The notes under the pieces were generated by a model that was not told where the DNA came from, did no database searches, and saw nothing but the letters and a program-made list of their open reading frames with translations. The position numbers were made by a program, and so were the translations under genes. From the IMG/VR virus record IMGVR_UViG_3300042448_001478, positions 1-29,067 of that record: DNA of 29,067 bases, one strand, 5' to 3'. The DNA is from a virus. Shown here piece by piece: positions 28,104 to 29,067 of this stretch. Each line of letters begins with the position of its first letter. Position 1 is the stretch's first letter.

Positions 28104-28491
28104 CTTCTAATTCAATTTTTTGATCGTCGGAAATTTCAAATTTTAATGCTTGTAGATTATCTAAATTTTGTTTTTCAAAAATAGATTTTAACTCATTAAC
28201 TTTGGTTTGGAACAGTTTATCCTTTTCCTCTCTTTCTTTATTATATTTAATAATGTTTCTGAGATTGTTAATAATCTTCTCAACCTCTTCTTCATTAAAG
28301 GTACTAACAAATGAAAAGAATCTTTTACCTGTTTCAGTAGATTCATTTTCTAATAACGTTTCTTCATCAACAAACTTTTTTGGTATTTTCCATGTGTTAG
28401 GAAAATGTATGTCAAATGAAAGATATGTTTTCAACTTTCTTACGGATTGTAAGTATGGTGATAAAGTATTAAATTCGGTAAAAAAACTCAT
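28063..28491 (-). CDS. Hypothetical 142-aa protein
   Basis: Unrecognised. N-terminal part: FFTEFNTLSPYLQSVRKLKT then FDIHFPNTWKIPKKF; then a long charged helix (~78-125: FNEEEVEKIINNLRNIIKYN and onward) and an acidic, Asn-rich tail (ELEDGEENTNPVRNSN). The phrase 'DxxFPxxWKIPKKF' may be a useful search seed. It overlaps the upstream membrane-protein stop as ATGA (28488-28491) and the downstream gene by 41 nt. Confidence 0.7.
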   Translation of the reverse strand: MSFFTEFNTLSPYLQSVRKLKTYLSFDIHFPNTWKIPKKFVDEETLLENESTETGKRFFSFVSTFNEEEVEKIINNLRNIIKYNKEREEKDKLFQTKVNELKSIFEKQNLDNLQALKFEISDDQKIELEDGEENTNPVRNSN

Positions 28492-28682
28492 AAAAAATTT
28501 TGTATTGTGTAAGTTATAACATAAGACAATGAAATGCCTTGGAATAATATTTCCCTATTACTCATAACCAATCTTTCAGGTAAAGTTTGTAATAGGGAAA
28601 ATATAAATTTTACAACAACTCTAAATACTGAGAGAGCTGAAAAAATGAACATAAAAAGATATAAAGTATCAATATTAGTCAT
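28488..28682 (-). CDS. Small membrane protein (64 aa)
   Basis: Two hydrophobic segments: ~7-31 (LYLFMFIFSALSVFRVVVKF) and ~47-62 (LFQGISLSYVITYTIQ), separated by a loop with LPERLVMSNRE. No signal peptide site or known family. The start overlaps the end of the H1-like gene by 8 nt, and the stop overlaps the next ATG. It could be holin-like by size, but no lysis partner is adjacent. Confidence 0.6.
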   Translation of the reverse strand: MTNIDTLYLFMFIFSALSVFRVVVKFIFSLLQTLPERLVMSNREILFQGISLSYVITYTIQNFL

Positions 28683-28848
28683 TTTTCTTAGAATCTAAGA
28701 TTTCACCTCTTAATGTTTGCAATAATGCTTTTAATTCTTGAGATGTTTTTCTTGCTCTTGTTCCTGCACTTTTATTTCCTGCAAAAAACTTAGTCGTGTC
28801 AGCACTTAATAGTTCAACTAGTGTTTTAATTTGTTCTAACGTTTCCAT
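28675..28848 (-). CDS. Histone H1-like (Hc1-type) small protein
   Basis: A 57-aa gene with ATG at 28848 and TAA at 28675-28677. The protein has KFFAGNKSAGTRARKTSQEL (20-39) and then KALLQTLRGEILDSKK. 'GNKxAGTRARK...EL' followed by 'LRxEI...KK' is the signature of the small histone H1-like proteins of Bacteroidota, thought to bind DNA. It lacks the long Lys/Ala tail of chlamydial Hc1. It is first of the overlapping five-gene cluster ending at 27625. A phage copy might compact phage DNA or alter host nucleoid structure (inference). Confidence 0.75.
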   Translation of the reverse strand: METLEQIKTLVELLSADTTKFFAGNKSAGTRARKTSQELKALLQTLRGEILDSKKND

Positions 28849-28912
28849 TTTTTAAATGTATTTTATTGTTTATGTAATTTAATTATACCTCACTAACTTA
28901 CCTTAGTAAATA

Positions 28913-29067
28913 CTATAGTACCAAATTTTTATCCAAACTCCTGTAAATATTAAGTATCATATCTAAATCAGATTGGGTAAATGGTTTTTCTAAGTCAAAC
29001 ACATCTCTAAAGAAAACATTAATAGAATCTTTAATTTTTTTATCAACTTGATTATAATATATTTCAG
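28913..29067 (-). CDS. C-terminal end of a hypothetical protein (partial)
   Basis: An open frame enters from the right edge and stops at TAG (28913-28915), giving 50 residues: starts EIYYNQVDKKIKDSINVFF, then RDVFDLEKPFTQSDLDMILN and ends RSLDKNLVL. Composition and AT-rich codons fit the neighbouring genes, but the start is outside the window, so this is only moderately supported. The 64 nt to the H1-like gene show no terminator. Confidence 0.5.
   Translation of the reverse strand, partial: EIYYNQVDKKIKDSINVFFRDVFDLEKPFTQSDLDMILNIYRSLDKNLVL

Noticed and set aside
1-29067. Stop-codon reassignment as in some crAss-like phages
   Set aside because: Genes end normally at TAA, TGA or TAG with tight overlaps and terminators, and conserved enzymes (GS, RNA ligase, DnaJ) read through without internal stops under the standard code.

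Overview
This AT-rich window most likely comes from the genome of a large tailed phage (Caudoviricetes) that infects a Bacteroidota host, probably a flavobacterium. The phage reading rests on DUF3310 and DUF932 genes, an RNA ligase, peptidoglycan-binding proteins, solitary DNA methylases, very tight gene packing and many small unrecognised ORFs. The Bacteroidota reading rests on promoters of the form TTTG-N19-TAnnTTTG (exact at 9051-9081 and 25188-25218), the lack of Shine-Dalgarno sequences (starts follow A/T-only leaders), and a secreted surface-type protein at the left edge typical of flavobacteria. No capsid, tail, terminase, integrase, tRNA or CRISPR was seen. No gene-free stretch exceeds 300 bases; the longest (25123-25384) holds a promoter and a candidate ncRNA.

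Layout. 1-1148: partial secreted beta-helix protein. 1311-2741: three-gene unit including a protein with a recurring 'WC' domain. 2780-6252: kinase, metallophosphoesterase, ImmA-like peptidase, small proteins and a DRB0094-type RNA ligase, together a plausible RNA-repair set. 6326-8623: two proteins with peptidoglycan-binding-like repeats. 8771-10362: small proteins, NUDIX hydrolase, DUF192 protein. 10365-11921: DHH-type phosphoesterase. 12060-16518: seven-gene overlapping unit with a 262-aa protein, type II glutamine synthetase, DUF3310, RmlB-like dehydratase, a membrane protein and an SPPY-type DNA methylase. 16560-20220: strongly acidic proteins and a small CxC protein. 20258-21980: glutaredoxin, thioredoxin, DUF932. 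22054-25122: a 629-aa protein with the WC domain plus leucine-rich repeats, and a Dam-like methylase. 25188-26038: candidate ncRNA and two small proteins. 26035-29067: DnaJ, a small-protein cluster and a histone H1-like protein.

Functional themes. (i) Six unrelated proteins share a short N-terminal leader (TES/NES plus IKN-hydrophobic-E) that resembles capsid-targeting peptides cut by a prohead protease, so they may be capsid cargo. (ii) RNA repair by separate kinase, phosphoesterase and ligase genes. (iii) Host takeover and metabolism: glutamine synthetase, RmlB, thioredoxin/glutaredoxin, NUDIX, DnaJ. (iv) Two promoter-like classes: host-type TAnnTTTG, and an [AC]TATTTATA element close to ATGs that may be a phage late element; several of both sit so close to the ATG that leaderless mRNAs are likely. 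All functions are inferred from sequence motifs read by eye; no database search was possible.
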